Notes: generated from the sequence alone by a model not told the origin. A DNA stretch of 64,000 nucleotides from Selenomonas dianae (GCF_030644225.1 NZ_CP128650.1:1312001-1376000), one strand, 5' to 3'. Shown: positions 1 to 9,977, counted from the stretch's first letter. Made by a program: numbers and translations.

Positions 1-45
1 AACGGGACTGCCGCACGAAAGTTTTGTGCGGCGATCCCGTTTTTT
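1..45 (+). terminator. Rho-independent terminator of an off-window plus-strand gene
   Basis: A long interrupted stem (AACGGGA, a mismatch, then GCCGCAC, pairing with GTGCGGC and TCCCGTT) is followed by a run of six T on the plus strand. It must end a transcript entering from the left, so the neighbouring gene outside the window converges on the exoprotein gene. Confidence 0.85.
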
Positions 46-46
46 A

Positions 47-71
47 GGAAATCGCTGATCATAGCGATTCC
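47..71. repeat. Palindromic end-remnant of the TIR element
   Basis: A 25 bp near-palindrome that reads as the left end of the element at 76-236 joined directly to its right end, with the interior missing. It lies against the left target duplication of the full copy. A similar end-to-end remnant sits beside the copy at 37813. Confidence 0.6.
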
Positions 72-240
72 CTAGGGAATCGCTGATAAAATGAAGTCCG
101 TCGGATTGGTGCAGATTTTTTGTCCTGTCAAGGAGACAAACCGGACGCATAGCATAGACTATGTGGAGGATTTGTCGACATAGACAGGGCGAAAAAGATG
201 TGCTAAGACGGCGGTGCTGAATTTATCAGTGCTTCCCTAG
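72..240 (+). repeat. TIR-bounded ~161 bp MITE-like element, copy 1
   Basis: Element 76-236, flanked on both sides by CTAG (72-75 and 237-240). The ends are inverted repeats: GGAATCGCTGATAAA on the left and the complement of GGAAGCACTGATAAA on the right. The interior is an imperfect palindrome around the hairpin near CGGACGCATAGC. Copies with the same ends and core lie at 23237-23398 (opposite orientation) and 37813-37972. No ORF is supported inside it. The ends and the YTAR-type duplication resemble IS5-family elements, so a non-autonomous derivative is the best guess. Confidence 0.8.
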
Positions 241-246
241 TTATCC

Positions 247-270
247 TCCGATTTGTTTCCTCGACAGGAC
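247..270 (-). repeat. Internal fragment of the TIR element
   Basis: Read on the minus strand, these 24 bases match the interior of copy 1 (GTCCTGTC, AGGA, ACAAA, CGGA) with three differences. No terminal repeat is attached. It lies about 25 bp past the stop codon of the exoprotein gene, so that 3' flank has taken more than one insertion or rearrangement. Confidence 0.55.
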
Positions 271-295
271 AGATGTCTGTTGGATCGGCAATTCC

Positions 296-3200
296 TCAGT
301 CGAGACGCAGCCCCTCGATGCTGAAATCGGATGCCATGTGAAAACGATAGATGCCGAGTGCTGCGGCGGAGACGGGGCGCGGCGAGCCATAGAGGTAGAC
401 GGTGTCGCCGACCCCCATGTCGAAGCGCGGCGTCGCGTCCTGCACGAGTGCGGCAAGGATGCCGTTTGCGGTCGGCATGGCATTGACAGTGCAAGCCGTC
501 GCGTTGCCCGCCGCCTGTCGGATGCGGTAGTTGCCGAGGACACCGTCGCTCACGCTGCCGATGCGTCCTGTGATGTCGTAGGTGCCTAGCGTGTCGGTAT
601 TCGTAATCGTACTGCCAAATGCAATGCCGTCCGAACCGAATACGCGCTCGTCCTCACCGTCCGCAAAGCCGTCCGCACGTCCCGTAAAGGCGGGCAGCGG
701 CTCGCCCTGCACAAGGCTCTGCGCGTCGGCGGTCAGCGTGAGGTCGCGATGTGTGATATTGCCCGCGCCCTGCGCGGCGGTCGCGGCGAGGCTGTAGTTG
801 TCTGCAGCCGCGCCTGTGAGTGCGACACCCGTGTAGCCCACCGCATTTGCCGTCGCGACATCCTTGCTGTTGTACGCCGCGCCCGTGGCGGTTGCTGTCA
901 CAAGGTTCTCCTCGCCCGCAACGACATTATTCAGTGCCGCATGGAACTTCGACGCATCTGCGGCAGTTGTGCCGTCGTAGGTCTTACTCTGCGCCGCAAC
1001 TGCGCCGAGGGTCAGCGCACGCCGCGTGATCGTGCCCGCGCCCTGCGCGGTATTCGCGATGCTGTAGTTCCCCGCGCCCGCACCCGTAAGCGCAACGCCC
1101 GTATAGTTGACCTTGCTTGCCTTGGCAACGTTCTTATCGTTGTATGCTGCGCCCGCAGCGGTCGCCGCTACGAGGTTTTCCTCGCCCGCGACAACGTTTC
1201 CGAGTGTTGCGCGGAACGCTGCTGCGTCTGCGGCGGTTGTACCGTCGTAGGTCTTTGTCTGCGCCGTGACCGCGCCAACGGTCAGCGTGCGCTTTGCAAT
1301 CGTACCTGTACCCTGCGCCGTCGTCGCGGCGAGGCTGTAGTTGCCCGCATCCGCACCCGCGAGGGCGACACCCGTGTAGTCAATGCGGTTCGCCGCAGCG
1401 ACGTTTTTGTCGTTATACGTCGCACCTGTGGCGGCGGCTGTGACATTATCCCCCGCGATGGTATTGCCGAGCGCCGCGCGGAACTTCGATGCGTCGGCGG
1501 CTCTCGTGCCGTCGTAGGTCTTTGTCTGCGCTGTGACTTCGCCAAGGGTCAGCGCACGGGGCGTGATTGTACCTGCACCCTGCGCGGTACTCGCGATACT
1601 GTAGTTCCCCGCGCCCGTACCTCTGAGCGCAAGCCCTGTGTAGTTGACCGTGGTTGCCGCAGCAACGTTCTTGTCGTTGTACGCCGCGCCCATGGCGGTC
1701 GCCGCTATACTGCTTTCCTCGCCCGCGACGACATTTCCGAGTGTCGCATGGAACTGCGCTGCGTCTGCGGCGGTTGTGCCGTCATAGGTCTTTGTCTGCG
1801 CCGCGACGGTATCAACGGTCAGCGCACGCCGCGTGATTGTGCCCGCACCCTGCGCGGTGTTCGCGATGCTATAGTTCCCCGCGCCCGTGCCTGTGAGCTG
1901 AACACCCGTGTAGGTGACCTTGTTCGCCCCTGCGACATTCTTGTCGTTGTAGGTCGCGCCCGCAGCGGTCGCTGTGACAAGGTTCTCCTCGCCCGCGACG
2001 AGATTGCCGAGCGTCGCATGGAACTTCGACGTGTCTGCGGAGATATTGCCGTCGTAGGTCTTACTCTGCGCCGCGACTGTGCCAACGGTCAGCGTGCGCC
2101 GCGAGATCGTGCCCGCGCCCTGCGCCGTGGTGGCGGCAAGCGTGTAGTTCCCGGCATCCGAACCCGCGAGACCGACACCCGTGTAGTCGATCCTGCTTGC
2201 CCCGGCGACGTTCTTGTCGTTGTACGCCGCACCCGTGGCGGTCGCCGTTACATTGTCACCCGAAACGACATTATTCAGCCCCGCATGGAACTTCGACGCA
2301 TCTGCCAATGTATTTCCGTCGTAGGTCTTTGTCTGCCCCGCGACTGCGCCGAGGGTCAGCGCACGCCGCATGATCGTGCCGATGCCCGTGAGCGTGGTCT
2401 TGTTCAGCGTGTAGTTGCCCGCGCCCGCCCCCGTGAGCGTCAGCCCGTTAAACGTGACGGTTTTGTCTGCGGCGGCATTCTTGTCGCTGTATGTGCCTGT
2501 GGAGGGAGCGAGTGCGATGCCCGTGCCCTCCGTGCCGACAAAGCCATCGAGGGTATAGTGCGTCCCCTTCGCGAGCGACTGCGTCACGTTTGCATTGCCG
2601 TCATAGGTCTTGTCAAAGCGTGCGCTGCTCGTGAGTGTGAGATCCAGCTCTTTCGGATAGATTGTCCCCACACCCCGTGCCTCCTTGACGGTATAGTTGC
2701 CCGCGCCCGTGCCCGTGAGCGCGAGATTTTGGAACGTCACTTCCTTATCCTTGCCGGCGTTCTTGTCCGCATACTTGCCCGTGACGCCACCCGCCAGTTC
2801 GATATTATCTTCGTCCTCGCTGCTGACAAAGCCCGTGAGACGATAGTGCCGCCACTTCGTGAGCCACTGCGTGACGGTATCGCTCCCGTCGTAGGTCTTG
2901 TCAAAGCGCGTGCCGCTCTTAAAGTCGAGCGTCAGCTCCTTCGGCTTGATCGTGTACGCGCCGCCGGTGATGTCATACTGCTCGCTGTAGGCATGATATG
3001 TGCCGGCATCCTTCCCTGCCGTCCAACTGATACCGGGCGCGAGACCCGCAATCGTCGGCGCCGTGCCGTCGTAGACACTCTCACGGTTTGCAAGGTGCTT
3101 CGTCCGAAGGAATGCCGTGAGCAGCGGCATGGTCTTGCCGTCGTAGATGCGCCACGGCGTCCTCTTGCCGCCCTCGGTGGCAACGTCGCTGCCCCATTCC

Positions 3201-4879
3201 GCGTATGTCGCCGCCTTCTTCATATCGTCCAGACTGTGCTCTTTGACATCGGTCACTGTAAAATTTCCCTGCTTTTTGCCGACGTCCTTCCGGATCAGAG
3301 CGTCGTTCCCATCCGTTACACTGCCCTCCTTCCATACGGCATGGCTGACCGTGGCACCGCTCAAAAGTCCCACAACACCACCGACTTGCGAATCCGTCTG
3401 TCCCGCTCGTTGCTCCACATCTCCCGTCTGCACGGCGTTCTGAACGCGGCTGTTTGCCTCTACCGATCCCGCAATGCCGCCGAGCATCTCATTTCCTAAG
3501 ACCTTGCCCGCATTCCGGACGTTCTGAACGGTGGAGTTGCCAATCATATATCCCACAATGCCGCCGACAGCCTTGTTCCCTTCGACTGTGCCCTCATGGT
3601 AGGCGTTCTCAAGGGTATATTGATCTAGCTCTCCCACAATGCCGCCGACCGCGGTATCGTCTCCATGAACCTTACCGCTGAAGGAGACGTTCCGTATGGT
3701 AGACCATCTTGCACTTCCCACAATGCCGCCGACGCTTGCCGCTCCCGACACGGAGGCACCCTTCAGGGAGACATTCTCGATGTGCGCGGACTCGATTTCT
3801 GCAAACATCCCGCGAGAATACTCCCCGAAACTATCGGTCGGTGACTTAATGGTCAGCCCCGTGATCGTGTGCCCTACGCCGTCAAATCGTCCCTTAAAGG
3901 TCCCTATGCTATTATCAGAACTGCCAATCGGCTGAAAGCCCCGCTCCCAGTCCTTTGTCTCGTTCGCCGCGATGTCATTCGCGAGCATATATCTGCCATC
4001 CACCTTCGCATTCATATTCTGGAGATCGTAGACGTCATGCACGCGCATATAGTCATAGTCCGTATGCGCCGTGCCACTGAGGTTCGTTACCACCCATCCG
4101 CGCGATTTTGCAGATGCGGCATGATGCGCGGCATTCGTGCTCGCATAGTTGGAGACCTCGTGCGGCGTATCTGTGCCGTTCACCTTGAAGTTCCTCGTGA
4201 TTTTATTGCCGACATCGTAGCCGATGTGCGGCGTTTCTTCGCTGCGGATGGTGACTGCACTGCCCGTGAGCGCCGCAGTGCCCGCCATGTTCTTCACATC
4301 ATCCGTGTTGATGACTTTGACGTTCTTGCCCTCGATGTAGAGTTTCGCCGTCTTTACCGTGCCGAGGTTCAGCACGTCGCCCATCTGTGCGGTGGCGGAG
4401 AGCGGGCTTGTGCCGTTTGCCTTGAATGTGTTCGTCGCTGTGGCAATATCAGCGGGATTCGCCGTCGAGAGGTAGAGTGCGCCCGTATTGACCTGCGATC
4501 CCTTCGCGAAGAGGATGCCGTGCGGGTTGACGAGGTAGACGTTCCTGCCGCCCTCGATCGTGCCGTAGATGTTCGACGCGCCCTCGCCCGTGACGAGGTT
4601 CAGATAGTCGCGCGTCTGCGCTCCTCTGTCAAAGCGCACCTTCTCGTTCTGCTCGATGGAGAAGTCCTCCCAGCGGAGGATATTGTGATCGGTATTGCCC
4701 GCGATGTCCATGACCGTGCCGTTCGTGGAGATATTCGCCTCGGTCTTGTTCGTCGCTTCGTTCGCGCCCTCGATGGGGAGCGCGTACGCGTGCGGTGCGG
4801 CAAAGGGGGCGGCAATCACGCCCGCAACGAGGGCACAGAGGATGGTGCGGCGCAGATGTGCGTTCGATGTTGTTTTCAT
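296..4879 (-). CDS. Two-partner secretion exoprotein (TpsA) with YDG/MBG repeats
   Basis: Large secreted protein of 1,527 aa, probably a surface adhesin exported by the partner encoded just upstream. The start chosen is the ATG at 4879, preceded by AAAGGATAAAGGA; it gives a clean signal peptide ending AYA near residue 33. Residues about 40-170 form a filamentous-hemagglutinin-type TPS secretion domain with NPHG at 118-121, where FHA and HMW1 have NPNG. Residues about 380-515 hold GLUG-like repeats (VGGIVG, GGIAG). Residues about 655-1380 hold eight KTYDG-containing units, six of them very regular; the last ~145 residues resemble an MBG-type domain and a short tail. There is no recognisable toxin or anchor. 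The transporter gene ends 26 bp upstream. Adhesion is an inference from the family. Confidence 0.88.
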   Translation of the reverse strand: MKTTSNAHLRRTILCALVAGVIAAPFAAPHAYALPIEGANEATNKTEANISTNGTVMDIAGNTDHNILRWEDFSIEQNEKVRFDRGAQTRDYLNLVTGEGASNIYGTIEGGRNVYLVNPHGILFAKGSQVNTGALYLSTANPADIATATNTFKANGTSPLSATAQMGDVLNLGTVKTAKLYIEGKNVKVINTDDVKNMAGTAALTGSAVTIRSEETPHIGYDVGNKITRNFKVNGTDTPHEVSNYASTNAAHHAASAKSRGWVVTNLSGTAHTDYDYMRVHDVYDLQNMNAKVDGRYMLANDIAANETKDWERGFQPIGSSDNSIGTFKGRFDGVGHTITGLTIKSPTDSFGEYSRGMFAEIESAHIENVSLKGASVSGAASVGGIVGSARWSTIRNVSFSGKVHGDDTAVGGIVGELDQYTLENAYHEGTVEGNKAVGGIVGYMIGNSTVQNVRNAGKVLGNEMLGGIAGSVEANSRVQNAVQTGDVEQRAGQTDSQVGGVVGLLSGATVSHAVWKEGSVTDGNDALIRKDVGKKQGNFTVTDVKEHSLDDMKKAATYAEWGSDVATEGGKRTPWRIYDGKTMPLLTAFLRTKHLANRESVYDGTAPTIAGLAPGISWTAGKDAGTYHAYSEQYDITGGAYTIKPKELTLDFKSGTRFDKTYDGSDTVTQWLTKWRHYRLTGFVSSEDEDNIELAGGVTGKYADKNAGKDKEVTFQNLALTGTGAGNYTVKEARGVGTIYPKELDLTLTSSARFDKTYDGNANVTQSLAKGTHYTLDGFVGTEGTGIALAPSTGTYSDKNAAADKTVTFNGLTLTGAGAGNYTLNKTTLTGIGTIMRRALTLGAVAGQTKTYDGNTLADASKFHAGLNNVVSGDNVTATATGAAYNDKNVAGASRIDYTGVGLAGSDAGNYTLAATTAQGAGTISRRTLTVGTVAAQSKTYDGNISADTSKFHATLGNLVAGEENLVTATAAGATYNDKNVAGANKVTYTGVQLTGTGAGNYSIANTAQGAGTITRRALTVDTVAAQTKTYDGTTAADAAQFHATLGNVVAGEESSIAATAMGAAYNDKNVAAATTVNYTGLALRGTGAGNYSIASTAQGAGTITPRALTLGEVTAQTKTYDGTRAADASKFRAALGNTIAGDNVTAAATGATYNDKNVAAANRIDYTGVALAGADAGNYSLAATTAQGTGTIAKRTLTVGAVTAQTKTYDGTTAADAAAFRATLGNVVAGEENLVAATAAGAAYNDKNVAKASKVNYTGVALTGAGAGNYSIANTAQGAGTITRRALTLGAVAAQSKTYDGTTAADASKFHAALNNVVAGEENLVTATATGAAYNSKDVATANAVGYTGVALTGAAADNYSLAATAAQGAGNITHRDLTLTADAQSLVQGEPLPAFTGRADGFADGEDERVFGSDGIAFGSTITNTDTLGTYDITGRIGSVSDGVLGNYRIRQAAGNATACTVNAMPTANGILAALVQDATPRFDMGVGDTVYLYGSPRPVSAAALGIYRFHMASDFSIEGLRLD
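735..2960 (-). repeat. Tandem ~268 bp repeats encoding YDG domains
   Basis: The codons for KTYDG recur near 973, 1241, 1508, 1777, 2047 and 2316, a step of 267-270 bp (about 89-90 codons), followed by two more diverged units near 2607 and 2887. The six regular units share long stretches of near-identical DNA, so recombination between them could change the repeat number. This is protein-coding repetition, not a CRISPR. Confidence 0.85.
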
Positions 4880-4905
4880 TTCCTTTATCCTTTCTCTACG
4901 ATTCA

Positions 4906-6555
4906 TTACCACACTTTACCGACCATAAACCAGAGGCGGTTCTTTGCCTGTGCCTCCTCGCCCGCATTCCGCGCAAGTCCGATGCGCCGCGCCCAGTCGA
5001 GCCGCAGGAAGCAGCTGCCGGGGCGGCTGTAGCTGATGCCGATGCCCCATCCCTTTAGCGTCGTGCCGCCGTCCACGCCGTCATGCGCATACTGCACATG
5101 ACCCGTATCGTAGTAGGTGCTGAGTTCGAGGTGCGGGATGCCCGTCCGATAGACGAGCTCCGCACTCGTGAGATAGCCGCTGTCGCCCGATCCCTCGCCC
5201 TGCGGGTAGGCGCGCACGCCGTTCGCCCCGCCGAGGTAGATCTCCTCGGAGCTGTCGAGGTTGTCCCCCGCCGCCTGCATCTGCGTCCTCACGTTCAGAT
5301 GCCACCGAGCCCCAAGTTCCTGCCGCACGCCGAGATTCAGCACGCCCTTGGTGAAGCTGCCCTCCGTGCCGGCGCGCCGCATCTGCAATGCCGCCATTCG
5401 CGAGTCTGCCGCAATCGTCCCGTGGTATGCCGTGAGGTCATAGGTGAGATGTGTGCGCGTGCGGTTCGTCTCGCCGCGCACGCCGAGACGGGCGGTGTTG
5501 CTGTGCTTTTCGAGGGTCATGCCGACATTCTTGTATTCATCCTCAAGCCTGCGCCAGTCCCATCCGTAGGTGAGGCTCAGGCTGTCCCTGCTCGTGCGCA
5601 GGAGCGGTGTTGTACCGAAGAAACTGATGGTGTCGGCTTGTCCCGTCGCACCGAGGCGGCGAAATGCACCCGCAAGCTCGTAGTTCATGCGGCTGACACC
5701 GAATCCGAGCACGGTGCCGTCCACGCCGACGGGGCGGGTATAGGTGAGGCTGTAGTTCCTCAGATCCTCGTTCGAGATCATTGCGCCGAGGCTCAGACGG
5801 TCGCCACTCTTCGTGAGGTTCGAGAGTCCAACCTGTGCGCCGTAGCGGTAGCGTCCCGAGGTCCTCCCCCCGTAGTTCTCGCTGTAGAGGACGAAGCTCT
5901 GCCGCCGCCCGTCCTTCACGCGGATGGTGAGGTCGCTCGTGCCGAACGCCGCGCCCGGCGAGAGCAGTCCCGCCGCCTCTACGCCGCTGAGGGCGGCGAT
6001 GTTATAGAGTGCCTTTTCGAGCCGCCGTCCCTCGATGGGTGCGCCCGTGTAGAGCGCGTGGGCGAGGCGGCGAATCTGTCCGTCATCAATGGCGGCGGAG
6101 TTCTCGATGTTGATATTGCCATAGCGTCCCGCGAGGATGCGGATCTCAAGCGTACCATCCGCACTCGTCTGCGGCGGGAGGTAGGCGGCTGCTGCGGGAT
6201 AGCCGTGGCTGCGTGCGTACTGTGTGAGCCCCGTGAGGAGTGTGTTCAGCTCCGCCTCGGAGATCGTGCGCTCTGTATAGCCTGCCGCCCTCTGATTCAG
6301 CTCGGTCGCATTCAGCTGCGTGCCGTCCTGCGTGACGGTGATGCGTGCGAGACGGAACGTCGCACGCCCTGCGCCATCCTCCGTCACAGGCAGACGGTTC
6401 TCAAGTGCTTCTTTCGTCGCGTTCTCCCCGATCTGTCCGGCATCGGATGCCGGCAGATTCGTCGCTGCAAGCGCGGCGGACGGGAGGAGGAATACAGCTG
6501 CGAGCGGCAGGGCGCAGTACAGTGCGGATCGACTGGAAATTAGCTTTGTTTTCAT
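4906..6555 (-). CDS. TpsB-family outer-membrane transporter (ShlB/FhaC type)
   Basis: Outer-membrane beta-barrel of 549 aa expected to secrete the exoprotein encoded 26 bp downstream. The ATG at 6555 follows AGGAGAG by 8 nt and gives a signal peptide ending ALA near residue 37. A POTRA_2 domain occupies roughly residues 60-150, with a second POTRA-like stretch to about 215, and the barrel follows. The loop motif that is VRGY in FhaC reads VRAY at 447-450. The last residue is Trp, an aromatic as expected for a barrel-insertion signal. Members of this family bind the TPS domain of their partner in the periplasm and pass it out unfolded. The pairing rests on adjacency. Confidence 0.9.
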   Translation of the reverse strand: MKTKLISSRSALYCALPLAAVFLLPSAALAATNLPASDAGQIGENATKEALENRLPVTEDGAGRATFRLARITVTQDGTQLNATELNQRAAGYTERTISEAELNTLLTGLTQYARSHGYPAAAAYLPPQTSADGTLEIRILAGRYGNINIENSAAIDDGQIRRLAHALYTGAPIEGRRLEKALYNIAALSGVEAAGLLSPGAAFGTSDLTIRVKDGRRQSFVLYSENYGGRTSGRYRYGAQVGLSNLTKSGDRLSLGAMISNEDLRNYSLTYTRPVGVDGTVLGFGVSRMNYELAGAFRRLGATGQADTISFFGTTPLLRTSRDSLSLTYGWDWRRLEDEYKNVGMTLEKHSNTARLGVRGETNRTRTHLTYDLTAYHGTIAADSRMAALQMRRAGTEGSFTKGVLNLGVRQELGARWHLNVRTQMQAAGDNLDSSEEIYLGGANGVRAYPQGEGSGDSGYLTSAELVYRTGIPHLELSTYYDTGHVQYAHDGVDGGTTLKGWGIGISYSRPGSCFLRLDWARRIGLARNAGEEAQAKNRLWFMVGKVW

Positions 6556-6581
6556 CAGAATTTCTCTCCTAAACATGGACT

Positions 6582-6610
6582 TCTATTTGCACTTTATTTT
6601 AACAAGTCAA
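6582..6610 (-). promoter_or_regulatory. Probable promoter of the two-partner secretion operon
   Basis: TTGACT (6605-6610) and AATAGA (6582-6587) are 17 bp apart on the minus strand, 27 bp upstream of the transporter start codon. The -35 is good and the -10 is poor. The surrounding DNA is AT-rich compared with the coding sequence. Confidence 0.4.
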
Positions 6611-6671
6611 TCCATTAGTGACAAGGAATTTGCAGAAAGTGACGCATTCAGGTATGAAAGTGATGTATTTG

Positions 6672-6703
6672 GAAAAAAAATATCCCCCGCGCTTGACGGG
6701 GGC
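6672..6703 (-). terminator. Terminator after hslU
   Basis: On the minus strand CCCCCG pairs with CGGGGG around a short loop, then ATATTTTTTTT. It closes the dprA-topA-trmFO-hslVU transcript and separates it from the secretion operon. Confidence 0.8.
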
Positions 6704-6712
6704 GTTTGTCAT

Positions 6713-8107
6713 TTACAAAATGAAGCGGGATATGTCGTGGTTGCCCGCAATGTCGGAGAGACAGTGATCCACATACGCACTGTCTATGACGATCTCCTTA
6801 TCTTCGAGCTCCGGCGCCTCAAATGAGAGTTCTTCCAGAAGTTTTTCAAGGAGGGTATAGAGCCGCCGCGCACCGATGTCCTCCGTCTGCTCATTGACGG
6901 TCTCGGCAAGCTCGGCAAGACGGCTGACGGCATCGTCCGAAAAACGCAGGGAAACGCCCTCCACGCCAAGCAGCGCACGGTACTGTTTGATGAGTGCGTT
7001 CTTCGGCTCGGTAAGGATGCGCTCAAAGTCCGCCTTGACGAGCGACTTCAGCTCCACGCGGATCGGGAAACGGCCTTGCAACTCGGGAATGAGGTCGGAT
7101 GGCTTTGCCATATGGAATGCGCCCGCCGCAATGAATAGGATGTGATCGGTCTTGACGGGGCCGTACTTTGTCATCACTGTCGAGCCCTCGACGATGGGCA
7201 GAATGTCGCGCTGTACGCCCTCGCGCGAGATGTCCGCCCCCGCGCTGCGCCCGTTGCTGACGGCGACCTTGTCGATCTCATCGAGGAACACGATGCCGCT
7301 GTACTCAGCGGCGTGTACCGCCTCATCGGCGACCGCATCCATATCGACGAGCTTGTCCGCCTCCTCGGCGGTAAAGATCTTACGCGCCTGTGCGACCGTG
7401 ACCTTACGCTTGCGGCGATTTTTGGGGACGAGCCTGCCGATCATGGATTGGAGGTTGTCGCTCATCCCCTCAAGCGACGAGCCGGCGAACATATTGCCGG
7501 CAGGACGCGCGGACTCCTCCACCTCGATCTCGATCACATCGCTTTCCAGCTCGCCCTTGTGGAGGCGCTTGCGTACCCACTCACGTCCCGCCTGATACTT
7601 CGGCGGCTCCTCGGTCTCCTGTTTCTCCTCCGTGTCCGAGGAAAAGATACTGCTGAGAGGGTTGGATGTTTTTTTTGCCGGAGGGACAAAGACATCAATC
7701 AGACGTTCCTCGGCATTTTCCCGCGCCTTTTCCTGCACGTCCTCGATCTTCTGCTGACGCACCATGCGCACGGAGGTCTCGACAAGATCGCGCACGATGG
7801 ACTCGACATCGCGTCCGACATAGCCGACCTCTGTGAACTTCGTCGCCTCCACCTTCAGAAACGGCGCACGAACCAGACGGGCAAGACGGCGTGCAATCTC
7901 CGTCTTGCCGACACCGGTCGAACCGATCATCAGGATGTTCTTCGGAATGACATCCTCGCGCATCTCATCGTTCAGCTGACGGCTGCGCCAGCGGTTGCGG
8001 AGTGCGATGGCGACGGAGCGCTTTGCCTCGTTCTGTCCCACAATGTATTTGTCCAACTCTGCAACAATCTCACGCGGTGTCTGTTCGTTGACCCCGATCT
8101 GACTCAT
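6713..8107 (-). CDS. hslU: HslU, ATPase subunit of the HslUV protease
   Basis: AAA+ unfoldase of 464 aa that feeds proteins into the HslV peptidase chamber in the cytoplasm. The N-terminus ([16 protein letters not shown]) is typical. Walker [10 protein letters not shown] is near residues 57-65, the I domain runs to about residue 235, Walker B (FLDEIDK) follows, and the C-terminal part has the conserved DIGARRL. The length is normal. The start overlaps the hslV stop as ATGA, so the two subunits are translationally coupled. In many Firmicutes codY follows; here the gene ends at a terminator instead. Confidence 0.97.
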   Translation of the reverse strand: MSQIGVNEQTPREIVAELDKYIVGQNEAKRSVAIALRNRWRSRQLNDEMREDVIPKNILMIGSTGVGKTEIARRLARLVRAPFLKVEATKFTEVGYVGRDVESIVRDLVETSVRMVRQQKIEDVQEKARENAEERLIDVFVPPAKKTSNPLSSIFSSDTEEKQETEEPPKYQAGREWVRKRLHKGELESDVIEIEVEESARPAGNMFAGSSLEGMSDNLQSMIGRLVPKNRRKRKVTVAQARKIFTAEEADKLVDMDAVADEAVHAAEYSGIVFLDEIDKVAVSNGRSAGADISREGVQRDILPIVEGSTVMTKYGPVKTDHILFIAAGAFHMAKPSDLIPELQGRFPIRVELKSLVKADFERILTEPKNALIKQYRALLGVEGVSLRFSDDAVSRLAELAETVNEQTEDIGARRLYTLLEKLLEELSFEAPELEDKEIVIDSAYVDHCLSDIAGNHDISRFIL

Positions 8108-8643
8108 GACTCCAGTACCTCCACTGTAATATTATGATTGGTATAGACGCAGATGTCCGCTGCGATCGAGAGGGACTCCCTCGCAATCTCAGCTGCGTCC
8201 ATTGTGCTGTGTGCGGTGAGGGCACGCGCTGCGGCAAGGGCAAAGAACCCGCCCGAACCGATGGCAGTGCAGTCCCCATCCGGCTCGATGACCTCGCCGT
8301 TGCCGGAGATCATGAGAATGCCGTCCTTGTCCGCAACGAGGAGCAGTGCCTCCAGTTTGCGCAGCACCTTGTCCGTGCGCCAGTCCTTTGCCAGTTCTAC
8401 GGCGGCACGCTGCAGATTCCCGCTGTAGGATTCCAGTTTAACTTCAAATTTCTCAAACAGGGTGAACGCATCCGCGACCGAGCCGGCAAATCCCGCGAGG
8501 ATCTTTCCATGATAGAGACGGCGCACCTTGCGTGCGTTCGCCTTCATAATGGCACGCTCACCGAAGGTCACCTGTCCGTCGCCCGCAATGGCGACCTTGT
8601 TTCCCTTCTTGACCGCGACAATGGTCGTTGCATGAAATGTCAT
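8104..8643 (-). CDS. hslV: HslV, peptidase subunit of the HslUV protease
   Basis: Threonine protease of the proteasome-related N-terminal-nucleophile family, 179 aa. The start is the ATG at 8643, 10 nt after AAAGGAG and overlapping the trmFO stop (ATGA); it gives a five-residue propeptide (MTFHA) before the catalytic Thr of TTIVAV. The motifs GDGQVT and [14 protein letters not shown] are as in the family. A longer upstream reading frame exists but would run through the end of trmFO and spoil the propeptide. It partners the HslU gene directly downstream. Confidence 0.97.
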   Translation of the reverse strand: MTFHATTIVAVKKGNKVAIAGDGQVTFGERAIMKANARKVRRLYHGKILAGFAGSVADAFTLFEKFEVKLESYSGNLQRAAVELAKDWRTDKVLRKLEALLLVADKDGILMISGNGEVIEPDGDCTAIGSGGFFALAAARALTAHSTMDAAEIARESLSIAADICVYTNHNITVEVLES

Positions 8644-9977
8644 ACTGTGTATGCTCCTTTGATGTGCTCTGCACAGAAATTCTCCAGTTCCGTCAACGCA
8701 CGCTCCGCAAGCATCCGTTTTTTCTCCGGCTTGCGTGTGCGGCGCGGAATGTGCTCCAGTGTAGGAAGCAGCCCGAAATTGATGTTCATGGGCTGAAAGT
8801 AATTCGGGTCGCAGGATGTGATATAGTGTGCAAGCGCACCATGGCACGTTGTCTGCGGAAAGACAAGCGGCTCCCTGTCTGCCGCGCGTCGCACGGCATT
8901 CAGTCCCGCGATCAATCCGGATGCGGCGGACTCCACATAGCCCTCCACGCCCGTCATCTGCCCTGCAAAAAACAAAGCCTCATTCGTCTGCGTCTGAAAG
9001 GTCGGACGCAGATGGCGCGGTGCGTTGATGAAGCTGTTGCGGTGCATCACGCCATAGCGCAAAAACGCTGCGTTTTCAAGTCCCGGGATCATCCGAAAGA
9101 CGCGCTGCTGCGCCCCCCATTTGAGTCGTGTCTGGAATCCGACAATGTTGTAGATGGTTCCCTCTGCATTGTCCTGACGCAGTTGGACGACGGCATGGGG
9201 GCGTACGCCTGTTTCGGGATGCTCAAGTCCCATGGGTTTGAGCGGTCCATAGAGCAGCGTATCCTTGCCGCGCGATGCCATGACTTCGACGGGCATACAG
9301 CCCTCAAAGAAGATCTCCTTTTCAAAGTCATGCGCCTGTGCCGTCTCTGCTGTGGTGAGCGCCGTGTAGAATGCCTCGTACTGCGCCTCATCCATCGGGC
9401 AGTTGATGTATGCCGCCTCGCCCTTCCCGTAGCGGGAGGCACGATACGCCTTGGACATATCAATGCTTGCAAAGCTCACCAGAGGAGCGGCAGCGTCGTA
9501 GAAATAGAGGGAGTCATTTCCAAGCAGTCGTGCGATCTCCTCCGAAAGCGCACCGTCGGTCAGAGGTCCCGACGCAATAATGACAATGCTGTCGTCGGTC
9601 TGTGGGATCTCCGTGATCTCCTCATGATGTACGGTAATATTCGGATGCGACCGGATGCGTGCTGTAATGTAGTCACTAAATTGCGTACGATCCACGGCAA
9701 GCGCACCGCCGGCGGGAACGGCAGTCGCGTCTGCCGCCTCCATGATGAGTGACCCGAGCCGCCGCATCTCCTCCTTGAGAACACCGACAGCGTTCTCAAG
9801 GCTCGCACCGCGCAGGGAGTTGCTGCACACGAGTTCGGCAAACCCGTCTGTTTGATGCGCGGGCGATCGCCGCAACGGACGCATTTCATAGAGCTCTACC
9901 GAGGCACCCGCATTTGCAGCCTGCCATGAAGCCTCACAACCGGCAAGCCCCGCACCGACGACGATGATCTTCTTCAT
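8640..9977 (-). CDS. trmFO: TrmFO, folate-dependent tRNA (uracil-54-C5)-methyltransferase
   Basis: FAD enzyme of 445 aa that makes m5U54 in the tRNA T-loop with methylene-tetrahydrofolate as the carbon donor, the usual Gram-positive alternative to TrmA. An N-terminal dinucleotide-binding [11 protein letters not shown] and the GidA-like motifs NSLRG and [16 protein letters not shown] are visible. The start at 9977 overlaps the topA stop (ATGA). The placement topA-trmFO-hslV-hslU is the common Firmicute order. Confidence 0.97.
   Translation of the reverse strand: MKKIIVVGAGLAGCEASWQAANAGASVELYEMRPLRRSPAHQTDGFAELVCSNSLRGASLENAVGVLKEEMRRLGSLIMEAADATAVPAGGALAVDRTQFSDYITARIRSHPNITVHHEEITEIPQTDDSIVIIASGPLTDGALSEEIARLLGNDSLYFYDAAAPLVSFASIDMSKAYRASRYGKGEAAYINCPMDEAQYEAFYTALTTAETAQAHDFEKEIFFEGCMPVEVMASRGKDTLLYGPLKPMGLEHPETGVRPHAVVQLRQDNAEGTIYNIVGFQTRLKWGAQQRVFRMIPGLENAAFLRYGVMHRNSFINAPRHLRPTFQTQTNEALFFAGQMTGVEGYVESAASGLIAGLNAVRRAADREPLVFPQTTCHGALAHYITSCDPNYFQPMNINFGLLPTLEHIPRRTRKPEKKRMLAERALTELENFCAEHIKGAYTV

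Noticed and set aside
735-2960. CRISPR-like periodicity
   Set aside because: The period is about 268 bp, in frame, and encodes YDG domains; there are no short direct repeats with unique spacers.
749-3499. 916-codon plus-strand frame opposite the exoprotein repeats
   Set aside because: It is the antisense of a repetitive GC-rich gene; it is Arg/Cys-rich with no domain, and the opposite strand has signal peptide, TPS domain and YDG units.
5083-6543. 486-codon plus-strand frame opposite the TpsB gene
   Set aside because: Antisense shadow produced by third-position GC bias; the minus strand encodes a complete transporter.
296-6555. Contact-dependent inhibition (CdiBA) locus
   Set aside because: The exoprotein lacks a variable C-terminal toxin and no immunity gene follows; repeats run almost to the end.
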